Counted from the stretch's first letter, positions 40,191-49,291 are shown. The stretch is 64,000 nucleotides of DNA from Actinomycetaceae bacterium (GCA_030532405.1 JAUNLF010000009.1:1-64000); one strand, 5' to 3'. Notes: generated from the letters alone by a model not told the origin. Made by a program: numbers and translations.

Positions 40191-41309
40191 CTACATTGGC
40201 GTGACGCCAAGTTGGCGGCCCGCCAACCCGCGAGCGCGGTGTCCGAGCTTTTCAGCAAGCTCATTGATCACCTTGGATGCGGGGGAGTCGGTGAGGGCAA
40301 CGGGGGTGCCGTTGTCTCCGCCTTCGCGCAGGTCGACGTCGAGCGGAACCTGGGCCAGCAGGGGCACTTCGTAACCGAGTGCGGTGGACAGGCGTGCCGC
40401 CACCGTGGAGCCTCCGCCCTCGCCAAATAGATTCAGGTGCGTGCCGTCGGGCTGGGGGAGGAACGACATGTTCTCCACAACGCCGATCACGCGCTGGCGG
40501 GTCTGGCCCGAGATTGATCCGGCGCGCTCCGCGACCTCGGCGGCAGCGATCTGCGGGGTCGTGATGACCAGGATTTCCGCGTTCGGAATCAGCTGCGGGA
40601 TCGAGATCGCAACGTCACCGGTTCCCGGCGGTAGGTCTAGCAGTAGGACGTCCAGGTCGCCCCAGAACACGTCGGCCAGGAACTGTTGAATCGCACGGTG
40701 AAGCATCGGGCCGCGCCAGACAACGGCCTGACCTTCGGGTACGAACATGCCGATCGAAATGACCTTCACGTCGTTTGCGATAGGCGGAATAATCATGCCG
40801 TCGATAACCTGCGGCTCGTGGTCGACACCCATCATGCGCGGGATCGAGAAGCCGTAAATGTCGGCATCCACGAGGCCCACCTTCAGGCCCTGTTTCGCCA
40901 TTGCGGCGGCGAGGTTCGCAGTCATGGACGACTTACCCACACCGCCCTTACCGGACGTTACGGCGATAACGCGGGTGAGCGAGCCGGGCTGCGCGAACGG
41001 AATATCCCGCTCGGCTACGCCCCCGTTTAGTTGCTCGCGCAAAGACTTCTTCTGCTCATCATTCATGACGCCCATGACGACAGAAACTGACTCAACACCT
41101 TCGAGTTTTTGAACGGCGTTCTCAACATCTTCAGTGATGGTGGTCTTCAGCGGGCAGCCGGCAGTGGTAAGCAGAATTGTTACCTCTACGTTGCCCCCGT
41201 CGACCTTAACGCCATCGACCATGTTGAGCTCAGTAATAGGACGCCGAATTTCGGGGTCCATAACGTCATTGAGCGCTTCACGTACTTGTTCTTCGGTGAC
41301 CATACTCAT
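40191..41309 (-). CDS. mrp: Mrp/ApbC family iron-sulfur carrier ATPase
   Basis: A 372-residue Mrp protein. The N-terminal MIP18/DUF59 domain (about residues 1-90) has DPEIRRPITELNMVDGV and TTAGCPLKTTI with the conserved Cys. The P-loop domain has the deviant Walker A VTSGKGGVGKSSMTANLA near 118, LDLPPGTGDVAI near 222 and VVENMSFL near 275. The CxxC of enterobacterial ApbC is absent here, as in other actinobacterial Mrp proteins. It delivers Fe-S clusters to apoproteins. The ATG at 41309 lies 7 bases after a TAGGAT -10 box (leaderless); a longer frame to 41360 exists. Confidence 0.9.
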   Translation of the reverse strand: MSMVTEEQVREALNDVMDPEIRRPITELNMVDGVKVDGGNVEVTILLTTAGCPLKTTITEDVENAVQKLEGVESVSVVMGVMNDEQKKSLREQLNGGVAERDIPFAQPGSLTRVIAVTSGKGGVGKSSMTANLAAAMAKQGLKVGLVDADIYGFSIPRMMGVDHEPQVIDGMIIPPIANDVKVISIGMFVPEGQAVVWRGPMLHRAIQQFLADVFWGDLDVLLLDLPPGTGDVAISIPQLIPNAEILVITTPQIAAAEVAERAGSISGQTRQRVIGVVENMSFLPQPDGTHLNLFGEGGGSTVAARLSTALGYEVPLLAQVPLDVDLREGGDNGTPVALTDSPASKVINELAEKLGHRARGLAGRQLGVTPM

Positions 41310-41402
41310 GGGCCCCATCCTATCGGTTGGGATCGGATTTGGCCGAACGAGATTTGGCACTCGCAGGCGTCTGCGTTGGGCGCTCGCGGGTGCCTGTGGA
41401 GT

Positions 41403-41918
41403 TTATTCCTCTTCGCGTTTGTGGTCGCGTTTCTTGTCGCGTTGCAGGTCGTGTTCCACGATTTCTTCAAGAAGGTCGCGAATCTCGGAGCGCACAAAGT
41501 CGCGCGTTGCAACATCGCCCATTGCCTGTCGAAGTCCAGCGATTTCGCGCGTCAAGTACTCCGTGTCAGCCAGGTTGCGTTCCGCCCTGCGTCGGTCCTG
41601 TTCCGCGGTTACGCGGTCGCGGTCATCCTGCCGGTTTTGCGCAAGCAAAATCAGGGGAGCCGCGTACGATGCCTGCAAGGACAGCATTAGTGTGAGGGCG
41701 GTGAACCCCAGCTCAGCCTTATCGAACTGCCACGCGGCCGGCGCGAACGTGTTCCACCCCAACCATGCGAACACGAATATCGACAAGTAAATCAGGAACT
41801 GCGGCGTGCCTGAAAACCGTGCGATCGCCTCAGCAACGCGCCCCACGCCCTCGGACTGGAGGTTAATTCGCGGTAGCCTACGACGACGAGTCAGCGGTGT
41901 GTCTAGACGTTCAGCCAT
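41403..41918 (-). CDS. DUF1003 family membrane protein
   Basis: A 171-residue protein with two membrane helices (about residues 38-60 FLIYLSIFVFAWLGWNTFAP and 72-95 LGFTALTLMLSLQASYAAPLI) and a charged, probably coiled-coil C-terminal half that binds no recognisable ligand. DUF1003 function is unknown. The ATG at 41918 overlaps the stop of the preceding CBS-domain gene by 8 bases, so they are coexpressed; the pair is conserved beside mrp in actinobacteria. Confidence 0.88.
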   Translation of the reverse strand: MAERLDTPLTRRRRLPRINLQSEGVGRVAEAIARFSGTPQFLIYLSIFVFAWLGWNTFAPAAWQFDKAELGFTALTLMLSLQASYAAPLILLAQNRQDDRDRVTAEQDRRRAERNLADTEYLTREIAGLRQAMGDVATRDFVRSEIRDLLEEIVEHDLQRDKKRDHKREEE

Positions 41919-43215
41919 TGAGTCGCTCCTCCATTTCAGCTTCTGTAACTTCCGCGTCCTGGTCGCGCCAGTCCGGAGGCAGCAGGTTGTCAAGCACGTC
42001 GTCAACCGATACGGCGCCGAGGACGTGACCGAGGTCGTCAACCACTGGAACAGCAGTCAGGTTGTACATAGCCAGGATACGGGTAAGCGCAGAGATGCTC
42101 TCTTCAGGATCCACGGCCTCAATATCAGTGTCCACGATCGTTCCCAGCAGGGTCTGCGGAGGTTCACGCAGCGCCTGCTGAATGTGGATAACGCCAATGA
42201 ACTTGCCGGTCGGAGTCTCCAGCGGCGGGCGCGCAATGATCACCAAAGCCGCCAAGGCCGGCGGAATATCCTCATTGCGCACATTCGCCAGCAGCTGCGC
42301 GACAGTCGCATCCGGAGGCAGAATCACGGGTTCGGTCGTCATCAAACCACCGGCCGTGTCGTCCTCGTAAACCATGAGGCGGCGAACGTCCTCAGCCTCT
42401 TCAGGCTCCATCAAGTTAAGCAAGTTTTGCGCGGTTCGCGGCGACAATTCAGACATGAGGTCGGCAGCGTCGTCAGGCTGCATAACATCGAGAACGTCAG
42501 CGGCTCGCTTCGCCTGCAGTGTAGACAAGATGGCGACCGAATAATCATCGGGGAGCTCTTCCAAAACGTCAGCCAGACGCTCATCGGGCAACTGGGCTGC
42601 GACCTCATGCATTCTTTCTTCCGGAAGGTCACGAAGAATATCGGCGAGGTCAGCGGCCTTCATGTCGTGCGTGGCCGCGATGAGGCTGGACGCGTCCTGC
42701 ACGCCAATCTGGGACGCCATTCCCGCCACGTCAGCGGTGCTAACAAGCAGGGTTTCACCACCGCGTTTGAAACCAAACGTGGACTTCGTGACGCGTTCAA
42801 CGAACAGTTCAGTAACCCGCCATTCGCGGGGCATGCGCTGTTCCATCGCAACATCGCGAATACGCACGGGCCCGGAACCGTCGCGCATTCGCACCACGCG
42901 GTCAAACAGTTGCGACACAATCAGGGTCTCGACGTTGCGCTGGTGGAAGCGACGCATGTTCAAAAGACCCGTCGTGATCACAGCACCCGGCTTGATAGCG
43001 GTAACCCTAGATATGGGGACGAAAACTCGGCGGCGGTTAGTAACTTCAACAACTAGGCCGACAACCTGCGGGGCGCCGGTTACTCGAATAATCGAGACAA
43101 CGTCGTAAACGCGCCCCACCTGATCGCCAATCGGGTCAAAGACACCCGTGCCGGCAAGTTTGGCAACAAACACGCGGGTGCCGCGCGTACCAAGTTTTTC
43201 TGTTCCTGCACTCAC
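41911..43215 (-). CDS. PRC-barrel / MgtE N-domain / CBS-pair regulatory protein
   Basis: A 434-residue soluble protein. An N-terminal PRC-barrel-like region (about 10-80, VFVAKLAGTG and DQVGRVYDVVSII) and a second beta region are followed by the MgtE N superhelical domain (about 200-280, repeated DLADILRDLPEERMHEVA-type helices) and two CBS domains (about 285-415; LMVYEDDTAGGLMTTEPV, YNLTAVPVVDDLGHVLGAVSVDDVLD). The MgtE membrane channel is absent, so it may be a Mg or nucleotide sensor. GTG 43215 lies 6 bases after TACCCT with no ribosome site, suggesting a leaderless message; an in-frame extension reaches 43275. Confidence 0.85.
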   Translation of the reverse strand: MSAGTEKLGTRGTRVFVAKLAGTGVFDPIGDQVGRVYDVVSIIRVTGAPQVVGLVVEVTNRRRVFVPISRVTAIKPGAVITTGLLNMRRFHQRNVETLIVSQLFDRVVRMRDGSGPVRIRDVAMEQRMPREWRVTELFVERVTKSTFGFKRGGETLLVSTADVAGMASQIGVQDASSLIAATHDMKAADLADILRDLPEERMHEVAAQLPDERLADVLEELPDDYSVAILSTLQAKRAADVLDVMQPDDAADLMSELSPRTAQNLLNLMEPEEAEDVRRLMVYEDDTAGGLMTTEPVILPPDATVAQLLANVRNEDIPPALAALVIIARPPLETPTGKFIGVIHIQQALREPPQTLLGTIVDTDIEAVDPEESISALTRILAMYNLTAVPVVDDLGHVLGAVSVDDVLDNLLPPDWRDQDAEVTEAEMEERLNG

Positions 43216-43380
43216 GTCTTTAGGGTAACTGGAAAAGGAGGGCGGTTTCGCGTCGCTCGCGCATGTTCTTGTCACATTGGCGCGGTCTTTGTGAGCAATC
43301 CCTCCGATGCGGGTGGAGTTTTCAGTGAAACTCCAGCTAACCTCCAGGGTGGGGTTTGAGTCATTTGAAAGGGTAGAACT

Positions 43381-44058
43381 ATGACTTCACCGCATTCTTT
43401 AACTTTTTTGGGCGTCCCCTCGCCGCCGCAAGGCACGGAGGTCGCATCGTACAAGACCTATTTGGAAGCCCAGCAGGCCGTAGATCACCTGTCGGACGAG
43501 CAGTACAACGTCCGCTCGCTCACGATCGTGGGAACGGACCTGCAGCTGGTGGAACGCATCACGGGTCGGCTGACTTGGGGCAAGGTCATTTGGAATGGCG
43601 CCCTGTCGGGCATGTGGTTCGGCCTGTTCATCGCCCTACTGTTTGCCCTGTGGACGACCAACGAGTTCCTGCCGATCCTGCTTGTCGGCCTGTTGATGGG
43701 CGCGTTCTTTGGGATCATCTTGAACGTGGTTCCGTACGCGATGCGCAGGGGAGAGCGCGACTTCACATCAGCCACCCAGGTTGTTGCAAGCCGCTACGCG
43801 GTACTCGCCAATGCGGATGTTGCACAGTTCCGTGAGGCTTTGAAGAACAGTCCCGGTAACCTGATCCGCCCGCAACCCGAGCCCGCCCCGGTGCAGGACC
43901 TGTCGAAGCCCAGCGCGTTCGGCTCCCGCCCCGATGAGGCTCCCAAGTACGGCGTTCGCCTAACCCCCGAGCAGCGCGAAGCTCAAATGCGCGCGCAGCA
44001 AGAACAGAGTGAACGCACTCCAGAAAGCGGCGAAAACCCCCGCGACGACTCTAACTAG
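43381..44058 (+). CDS. General stress protein 17M-like membrane protein
   Basis: A 225-residue protein. The N-terminal domain (residues about 20-60, VASYKTYLEAQQAVDHLSDEQ, RSLTIVGTDLQLVERI) matches the general stress protein 17M/YflT fold. Two membrane helices follow (about 72-92 and 95-115), then a hydrophilic Gln/Glu/Pro-rich tail. Function unknown; orthologues sit beside the CBS/MgtE-N gene in actinobacteria. Divergent from that gene across a 165-base spacer. Confidence 0.85.
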   Translation: MTSPHSLTFLGVPSPPQGTEVASYKTYLEAQQAVDHLSDEQYNVRSLTIVGTDLQLVERITGRLTWGKVIWNGALSGMWFGLFIALLFALWTTNEFLPILLVGLLMGAFFGIILNVVPYAMRRGERDFTSATQVVASRYAVLANADVAQFREALKNSPGNLIRPQPEPAPVQDLSKPSAFGSRPDEAPKYGVRLTPEQREAQMRAQQEQSERTPESGENPRDDSN

Positions 44059-44070
44059 ACGACGCGGGGG
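44037..44070. terminator. Hairpin at the convergent stress-protein and aminopeptidase ends
   Basis: CCCCCGCG (44037-44044) / CGCGGGGG (44063-44070) encloses the stop codon of the plus gene. It can act for both converging genes. Confidence 0.6.
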
Positions 44071-44083
44071 TGGGGTCAGCCTG

Positions 44084-45631
44084 TTACTTAGCCTCCCAGA
44101 CGCGTTGCATCCACGCCTCGACATCGCTTACCGTGCGCGGGATGTCTTCGGAAATGCGGGTCACAGACCCGTCCTCGTTCACGACAACATCATCTTCAAT
44201 ACGCACGCCGATGCCGCGTAGCTCTTCGGGGACGGCAAGGTCGTCGGCGCGGAAGTACAGGCCCGGTTCGATGGTGAATACCATTCCGGGTTTGAGTTCC
44301 GCGTCAAGGTACATTTCGCGGCGCGCCTGCGCGCAGTCGTGCACGTCCATGCCCAGGTGGTGGCTGGTGCCGTGCGGCATCCAACGGCGGTGCAACTGGC
44401 TTTCCGGCTTCAGGGATTCCTCCGCGGAAACCGGCAGGACGCCCCACTCCTCAAGGCGTTGCGCGATGACAACCATTGCGGCTTCGTGCACGTCGCGGAA
44501 CTTCGCGCCCGGCGCATTTGCGGCCTTGAGGGCGGCTCCGCACGCGTCCAACACGGCGTTGTACACCTTCGCTTGCGGCTCGTTGAACTTACCGTTTACC
44601 GGCAGCGTCCTCGTAATGTCAGCGGTGTACAGCGAATCCAGTTCGACGCCGGCATCAACCAAAATGAGGTCGCCGTCCTTTACCTGGCCGTCGTTGTCGA
44701 TCCAGTGCAGGGTGTTCGCGTGGTTTCCCGACGCGGCAATCGTGTCGTAGCCCAGGCCGTTGCCACTTTCGCGGGCGCGGGCGCCAAAAGCGCCCTCAAC
44801 GACGCGTTCGCCGCGGGGATGGTCAACCGCGCGGGGGAGCTGCTTGATGATTTCCTCAAAGCCCTCCTTGGTTGCCTCCACGGCGAGGCGCATCTGGTCC
44901 AGTTCGTAAGCATCCTTTTGCAGGCGCAACTCCGACAGCTTCTCTTGTAGCTCGTCGTCCATTTCGTTCGCGTCCGTGCCGTGCGGCAACCCGGCCTGCT
45001 GACGTACCTCGTTCACCATGGCCAGGATGTTCGCGTCGGCCTCGCGGACCGTGCGCAGCTGGACTTGGCCCGCGTCCTTTGCCAGGAAATCACGCAACGT
45101 GTCGATGTGGCGCACCTTCAAGCCGGTCATCGCTTCCATCTCTTCAAGCGACGGGCGCGCGCCCACCCAGAACTCGCCGTAGCGCGCGTCGGCGTAAAAC
45201 TCTTCCGAAGACCTTGAGGCGCGCGGCTTAAAGAACAAGATCGCCTCGTGCGTGTGCGCACCGGAATCCGCCGCGTCGCCCTCATTTGCGATTGGTTCGA
45301 GGACGACCACGGAATCGGGTTCAAGCTCCCCGCCAAGGCCCGTCATGTGCGCAAACGAAGAGTGCGCGCGGAACCGGTAATCCGTGTCATTACTGCGGAC
45401 TTTGAGGCCGCCCGCGGGGATTACGAGGCGTTCGCCCTTGAAGTCCTGGCCAATCTTGTCGTGGCGGGCCTGCAGGTAGTCAGCCGCCTCGCCGCGCTTC
45501 GGCATTTGCGTGGGCCGGGGTGCCCAGTTCGTGCCAATAAAGTCTTTGAAAGCCTGCGAATTGGGGCGGCGCGACCTGTTTGATCCGCGGTCCGCCATGG
45601 ATTGTTCAGTAGTTTCTTCGTTTTCAGCCAT
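44084..45631 (-). CDS. Xaa-Pro aminopeptidase (aminopeptidase P family, M24B)
   Basis: A 515-residue pita-bread-fold metallopeptidase that removes N-terminal residues preceding proline. The N-terminal AMP_N domain (about 50-190) has RLVIPAGGLKVRSNDTDYRFRAHSSFAHMTG (seen in pieces). Metal ligands: DAGVELDSLYTADITRT (two Asp), PHGTSHHLGMDVHD (His), FTIEPGLYF (Glu) and GVRIEDDVVV (Glu). All five are present. The ATG at 45631 follows AATGAAGG; upstream codons to 45823 read as non-coding and overlap the divergent gene. Confidence 0.94.
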   Translation of the reverse strand: MAENEETTEQSMADRGSNRSRRPNSQAFKDFIGTNWAPRPTQMPKRGEAADYLQARHDKIGQDFKGERLVIPAGGLKVRSNDTDYRFRAHSSFAHMTGLGGELEPDSVVVLEPIANEGDAADSGAHTHEAILFFKPRASRSSEEFYADARYGEFWVGARPSLEEMEAMTGLKVRHIDTLRDFLAKDAGQVQLRTVREADANILAMVNEVRQQAGLPHGTDANEMDDELQEKLSELRLQKDAYELDQMRLAVEATKEGFEEIIKQLPRAVDHPRGERVVEGAFGARARESGNGLGYDTIAASGNHANTLHWIDNDGQVKDGDLILVDAGVELDSLYTADITRTLPVNGKFNEPQAKVYNAVLDACGAALKAANAPGAKFRDVHEAAMVVIAQRLEEWGVLPVSAEESLKPESQLHRRWMPHGTSHHLGMDVHDCAQARREMYLDAELKPGMVFTIEPGLYFRADDLAVPEELRGIGVRIEDDVVVNEDGSVTRISEDIPRTVSDVEAWMQRVWEAK

Positions 45632-45694
45632 GCCTTCATTGTGCTCTTTTTGCGTGTTGGATTCATCTTTGAGGACGTGCGTGGGTTCAGCAAA

Positions 45695-45700
45695 TATGCT
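45695..45700 (+). promoter_or_regulatory. -10 box of a leaderless PHP-domain gene
   Basis: TATGCT is followed by six bases and then ATG 45707, so transcription should begin at the start codon. No ribosome site is present. The -35 element is weak (TTGAGG at 45669 is 20 bases away). Confidence 0.5.
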
Positions 45701-45706
45701 TGAAGA

Positions 45707-46552
45707 ATGATGCTGATAGACCCGCACACGCACTCGAACGAATCCGACGGCACAGATACTCCCGCGCAGCTGATGCAGGGCGCCGCGCGGGCGGGGCTCG
45801 CCATGGTCGGACTGACAGACCACGACGTCACGTTCGGTTGGGAGGAGGCCGGCGCAGCCGTACCCGAAACCGGTGTGGCACTGCTACGCGGCATGGAAAT
45901 GTCATGCGCGTGGGAAGGCATCACCGTCCACATGCTGTCCTACCTGCACGACCCCGCAGACCCCGACCTGTTGGCCGCCGCCCGCAAAACGATCGACTCG
46001 CGTGAAAACCGCGCCCGAATCATGGTTGAGCGCATCTCCCAGGACTTCCCAATCACGTGGGACGACGTCCTCAGATACGCGCCCGAGGACGGGGCTATCG
46101 GACGGCCGCATATCGCTGATGCGCTAGTTGCGGCGGGTTCGTTTGAGAACCGGAACCAGGCGTTTGAGTACGTGCTCCACCCGCGCGGACCCTACTACTA
46201 CTTCCACTGGGCGCAAGACCCCGTGGTCGCCGTGCAACAGATTCGAGCCGCCGGGGGAGTACCCGTGATCGCGCATCCGCTGGCTCGGCAGCGCCAGCGA
46301 GTACTGCCGATGTCAGTTCTGGCAGACCTCGTGGACGCGGGGCTCGCGGGTTTTGAAACCAACCACCCCGACCACACGGAAGCAGACGCGCAGATTCTTC
46401 GCGACCTTGCCGCAAAACACGGCATCTTCATCACCGGGTCGTCGGACTACCACGGCACAGGCAAACCGAACCGCCTGGCCCAAAACACGACCCCTCTAGA
46501 AGTTATCGAAGAGATCGAACGCCAAGGCAAGCTCGACATCATCAGGCCCTAG
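45707..46552 (+). CDS. PHP domain phosphoesterase (TrpH/RNase AM-like)
   Basis: A 281-residue PHP-domain hydrolase. Metal-binding motifs: DPHTHSNESDG near residue 5, GLTDHD near 35, RGMEMSCAWEG near 61, RPHIADALV near 132, VIAHPLA near 190, and SSDYHG near 245. Relatives dephosphorylate 3',5'-nucleotide bisphosphates or trim RNA 5' ends. ATG 45707 or ATG 45710 may be used; the -10 box position favours the first. It is divergent from the aminopeptidase. Confidence 0.9.
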   Translation: MMLIDPHTHSNESDGTDTPAQLMQGAARAGLAMVGLTDHDVTFGWEEAGAAVPETGVALLRGMEMSCAWEGITVHMLSYLHDPADPDLLAAARKTIDSRENRARIMVERISQDFPITWDDVLRYAPEDGAIGRPHIADALVAAGSFENRNQAFEYVLHPRGPYYYFHWAQDPVVAVQQIRAAGGVPVIAHPLARQRQRVLPMSVLADLVDAGLAGFETNHPDHTEADAQILRDLAAKHGIFITGSSDYHGTGKPNRLAQNTTPLEVIEEIERQGKLDIIRP

Positions 46553-46583
46553 CCCCGCGCCGGGTGCGCGGGCCGGTATACAC

Positions 46584-46627
46584 TCGCGTCCGGCCGGCAC
46601 TCTGAGTTGTTCGGTCGCGTCCGGCCG
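46584..46627. repeat. 13-bp direct repeat between convergent genes
   Basis: TCGCGTCCGGCCG occurs at 46584-46596 and 46615-46627, 31 bases apart, in the 109-base spacer between the PHP gene and the DEAD-box helicase. Each copy contains the palindrome CGGCCG. No clear terminator was recognised in this spacer. Confidence 0.5.
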
Positions 46628-46661
46628 CCGGATTCGCGGGCCGTGCCGCGTAGCCGCGGCC

Positions 46662-48245
46662 TTAGTCGTGGTTTCTGCGGATGCGTTTGCGTTGGCGCTT
46701 CTTGCCTTCTCCCGCCTGACCGCGTCCGCGTGAGCGAGAACGACGAGTTCCCTTACCGCTTCCGCGACCATTTCCGCCGCGTCCGCCACCCGAGCGGCGA
46801 CGGCCCCTTCCGCGGCCTCGACCTCGTTCGCCCTTACCGGAAACGTCAACGAACTCTTCGGCGTCAAGTCCTTCGCGGGTGCGTTCAGATCGCGGCAGGC
46901 GACCCGTAACATCCGTTGGAATATCCAGGTCCGTGTACAGGTGCGCGGAGGTGTGGTAGGTCTCCAAAGGCTCTGGAACGCCAAGGCCCAGGGCGTTAGA
47001 AATGAGGCTCCAGCGGGGGACATCATCCCAGTCAACAAAAGTGACGGCCGTGCCCGAAGCGCCCGCGCGGCCCGTACGGCCAATGCGGTGAAGGTACGTT
47101 TTTTCGTCCTCGGGGCACTGGTAGTTAATAACGTGAGTGACGTCGTCAACGTCGATGCCGCGCGCAGCCACATCCGTTGCAACCAGCACGTCAACCTTGC
47201 CGTGACGGAACGCGCGCATAGCCTGCTCGCGGGCGCCCTGGCCGAGGTCGCCGTGAAGCTCCGCGGTAGCGAATCCGCGGCCCTCCAGGTCGTGCGCAAC
47301 CGAAGCAGCCGTGCGCTTTGTACGCGTAAAGATGATCGTTAGGCCCCGGCCGCGTGCCTGCAAGATGCGAGATACGACCTCAATCTTGTTCATCGCGTGA
47401 CAACGGTAAATAACCTGCTTGACGGTCGCGACTGTGGCGCCCGAGTCTTCGGGGTCCTGCGCGCGAATGTGCGTCGGCTGGGTCATGTAGCGGCGAGCAA
47501 GTGCGACGACCTCGCCGGGCATTGTCGCCGAAAATAGCATCGTGTGACGGTCGGCAGGAACGCGTGACAGCAGGATTTCCACGTCGGGGAGGAATCCCAA
47601 ATCGAGCATTTCGTCAGCCTCATCCAACACGACCGTGTGAACGTTGGTTAGCTTTAGGATTTTTCGCTTTAGGAGGTCGATTAGGCGGCCTGGCGTGCCC
47701 ACCACAACGTCAGTGCCGTGCTTTAGGTCTTTGATTTGCGGGTCGAAAGCTGCGCCGCCGTAAATCTCGGTGACGCGGATTGACGTCTTCGCCGCGGCGT
47801 CACGTAGGTCGCCGGCGACCTGCTTACAAAGCTCACGGGTCGGTAGTACGACCAGGGCTTGGGGCAGGTCGGGGAAGTGCACCTTCCGGTTGTAGTCCGG
47901 GTCATCCGGGCGGGCAATATGAGCAAGCAGCGGCAGGCCAAAGCCCAGCGTCTTACCGGTACCCGTCTTTGCCTGGCCGATAATGTCGCGCTTACCCAGC
48001 GCGACCGGTAGCGTCAGCGCCTGGATAGGGAAGGGATAAGTGATGCCCTTCTCGTCAAGCGCGGAAGCAAAATCTTCAGGAACCCCAAACTCGGCGAAGG
48101 ACTTCTGCTCGAGCTCGTCCTTAGAAATCTTTTCCTCAATATCGGGGGTAGCCTCGTCCGAATTGTCAGGAAGCTTTACGCCCTCAAGGTTTACAACTCC
48201 AGCGGAATAAGTCGTCGGCTGCTGGGGCGCATCATTGTTAGACAT
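46662..48245 (-). CDS. DEAD-box ATP-dependent RNA helicase
   Basis: A 527-residue superfamily 2 helicase. Q motif FAEFGVPEDFASALDEKGITYPFPIQ (seen in pieces, near residue 50), motif I AKTGTGKT, Ia PTRELCKQV, Ib TPGRLID, II VLDEADEM, III SATMP, and C-terminal ATDVAARGID and HRIGRTGRAG. A 60-residue Arg/Gly-rich tail (GRGRGRGRRRSGGG) aids RNA binding. It resembles the RhlE-like helicase of mycobacteria, which also lies beside the ferritin-like and DUF3107 genes. Probably ribosome assembly or RNA turnover, with a role in cold response possible. Confidence 0.94.
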   Translation of the reverse strand: MSNNDAPQQPTTYSAGVVNLEGVKLPDNSDEATPDIEEKISKDELEQKSFAEFGVPEDFASALDEKGITYPFPIQALTLPVALGKRDIIGQAKTGTGKTLGFGLPLLAHIARPDDPDYNRKVHFPDLPQALVVLPTRELCKQVAGDLRDAAAKTSIRVTEIYGGAAFDPQIKDLKHGTDVVVGTPGRLIDLLKRKILKLTNVHTVVLDEADEMLDLGFLPDVEILLSRVPADRHTMLFSATMPGEVVALARRYMTQPTHIRAQDPEDSGATVATVKQVIYRCHAMNKIEVVSRILQARGRGLTIIFTRTKRTAASVAHDLEGRGFATAELHGDLGQGAREQAMRAFRHGKVDVLVATDVAARGIDVDDVTHVINYQCPEDEKTYLHRIGRTGRAGASGTAVTFVDWDDVPRWSLISNALGLGVPEPLETYHTSAHLYTDLDIPTDVTGRLPRSERTREGLDAEEFVDVSGKGERGRGRGRGRRRSGGGRGGNGRGSGKGTRRSRSRGRGQAGEGKKRQRKRIRRNHD

Positions 48246-48559
48246 TGCATCGATCTTTCTGCACTACGGAGCTCTCAGGGCACGTGCAAGGAGCGTCAAC
48301 GCAGTGGTGTTGGTCTGAAACCGATCGCGCAATTCATAAACCCTAAAGCGGGGTTCAACGTGCAAAAATAGTCCGGAGCGACCGGCATGTGCACTGCCAG
48401 GCTAGCACCGATCCCGCGCAATACTCCAAATATGTGACACGTCACGCGCGGTGCGCAAAGATCAAAACATCGCGCGTTATTTTCGCCCTTCACCGCGCGT
48501 GCCCTCTAGGATGATAGAAAGAACTGGCAACGAGGCCCCGCGGAATTTAGGAGATCGCC
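48246..48559. other. Divergent intergenic region, 314 bases
   Basis: This spacer holds the leader of the DEAD-box gene (minus) and the promoter region of the ferritin-like gene (plus). A short palindrome GTGAC-AC-GTCAC lies at 48434-48445. A TAGGAT box near 48508 may be a -10 element for the plus gene, and GGAG precedes its TTG start. No RNA gene, ORF with coding character or larger repeat is seen. Confidence 0.4.
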
Positions 48560-49180
48560 TTGACTACGTCTAACGAAACCTCGCTCAAATCTCTTCTTGG
48601 ACTTGGTGCATACGCAGCGATTTATGCGCAAGCCCGCTTGGCGAAGGACGGCGACCAGGCTCCCCGGCCGTGGGAGCACATCGACATGGCCCGCATGTCG
48701 GGAACCGCCTGGGAAACCTTTGAAACGATTGAAAAAACCGCGCAAAAAGTAGGGCTCGACCTGGTTGACGCAATCCAGCCGTACGAGGGCATCCTCGACG
48801 AAATCGACGCGCGCCTGCGCCCAACCACGTGGTGGGAGCGCCTAACCAAAACCTACGTCGCCATGGGCATCTTTACCGACGCGATGAAAGAACTCGCGCT
48901 CGCGGTTGGCGAGGCAGAGTTTGCAGGCGGAATCGACGACTTCGGACACGGCGAGTGGGCTAGAGCGCGCCTGGAGCCCGTCGTAGCAGAAGATGAACAG
49001 TTGGAAGCGCGCTTGTCGCTTTGGACCCGCCGGGTTGGCGGCGAAGCCCTATCACTCGTGCGCGCATTCCTGTTCACAAACCCGGAGATTCTGGGTGAAG
49101 ACACCGACACGGACGCCCTCATGGATCGCCTCAGCAACGCGCACAAGCAGCGCCTGTCAGCCATTCACCTGCACCCGTAA
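48560..49180 (+). CDS. Ferritin-like fold protein
   Basis: A 206-residue all-helical protein of the actinobacterial ferritin-like family related to the MiaE tRNA hydroxylase fold. Helices include LLGLGAYAAIYAQARLAKDGDQAP (seen in pieces), HIDMARMSGTAWETFETIEK, WWERLTKTYVAMGIFTDAM and the C-terminal LMDRLSNAHKQRLSAIHLHP. Glu and His residues suitable for a di-metal site are scattered (E39, H40, E53, E111, H127), but a canonical ExxH pair is not obvious. Function unknown. TTG 48560 has TTAGGAG upstream. The neighbourhood matches the mycobacterial helicase, ferritin-like, DUF3107 block. Confidence 0.78.
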   Translation: MTTSNETSLKSLLGLGAYAAIYAQARLAKDGDQAPRPWEHIDMARMSGTAWETFETIEKTAQKVGLDLVDAIQPYEGILDEIDARLRPTTWWERLTKTYVAMGIFTDAMKELALAVGEAEFAGGIDDFGHGEWARARLEPVVAEDEQLEARLSLWTRRVGGEALSLVRAFLFTNPEILGEDTDTDALMDRLSNAHKQRLSAIHLHP

Positions 49181-49220
49181 ATACCGAGACGCCCACAGAA
49201 CGGAGACGTCCTCAAATATG

Positions 49221-49248
49221 AAAACGCACCGGATAACCGGTGCGTTTT
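49221..49248. terminator. Bidirectional terminator
   Basis: A perfect 12-bp stem AAAACGCACCGG (49221-49232) / CCGGTGCGTTTT (49237-49248) with an ATAA loop, giving a T run on both strands. It lies between the converging ferritin-like and DUF3107 genes. Confidence 0.93.
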
Positions 49249-49291
49249 GCATGTCTTCTAATCCCGTTTGGGACGGCTTGTTTAGTGCCCG

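Noticed and set aside
41806..43056. Plus-strand open frame of 416 codons
   Set aside because: It is antisense to the CBS/MgtE-N gene, which has clear domains. The antisense product is rich in Arg/His/Gln with no recognisable motif; it is a shadow of G+C-rich codons.
48434..48445. GlxR/CRP-type operator TGTGA-N6-TCACA
   Set aside because: The half-sites are separated by 4 bases rather than 6, so the palindrome does not fit the consensus.
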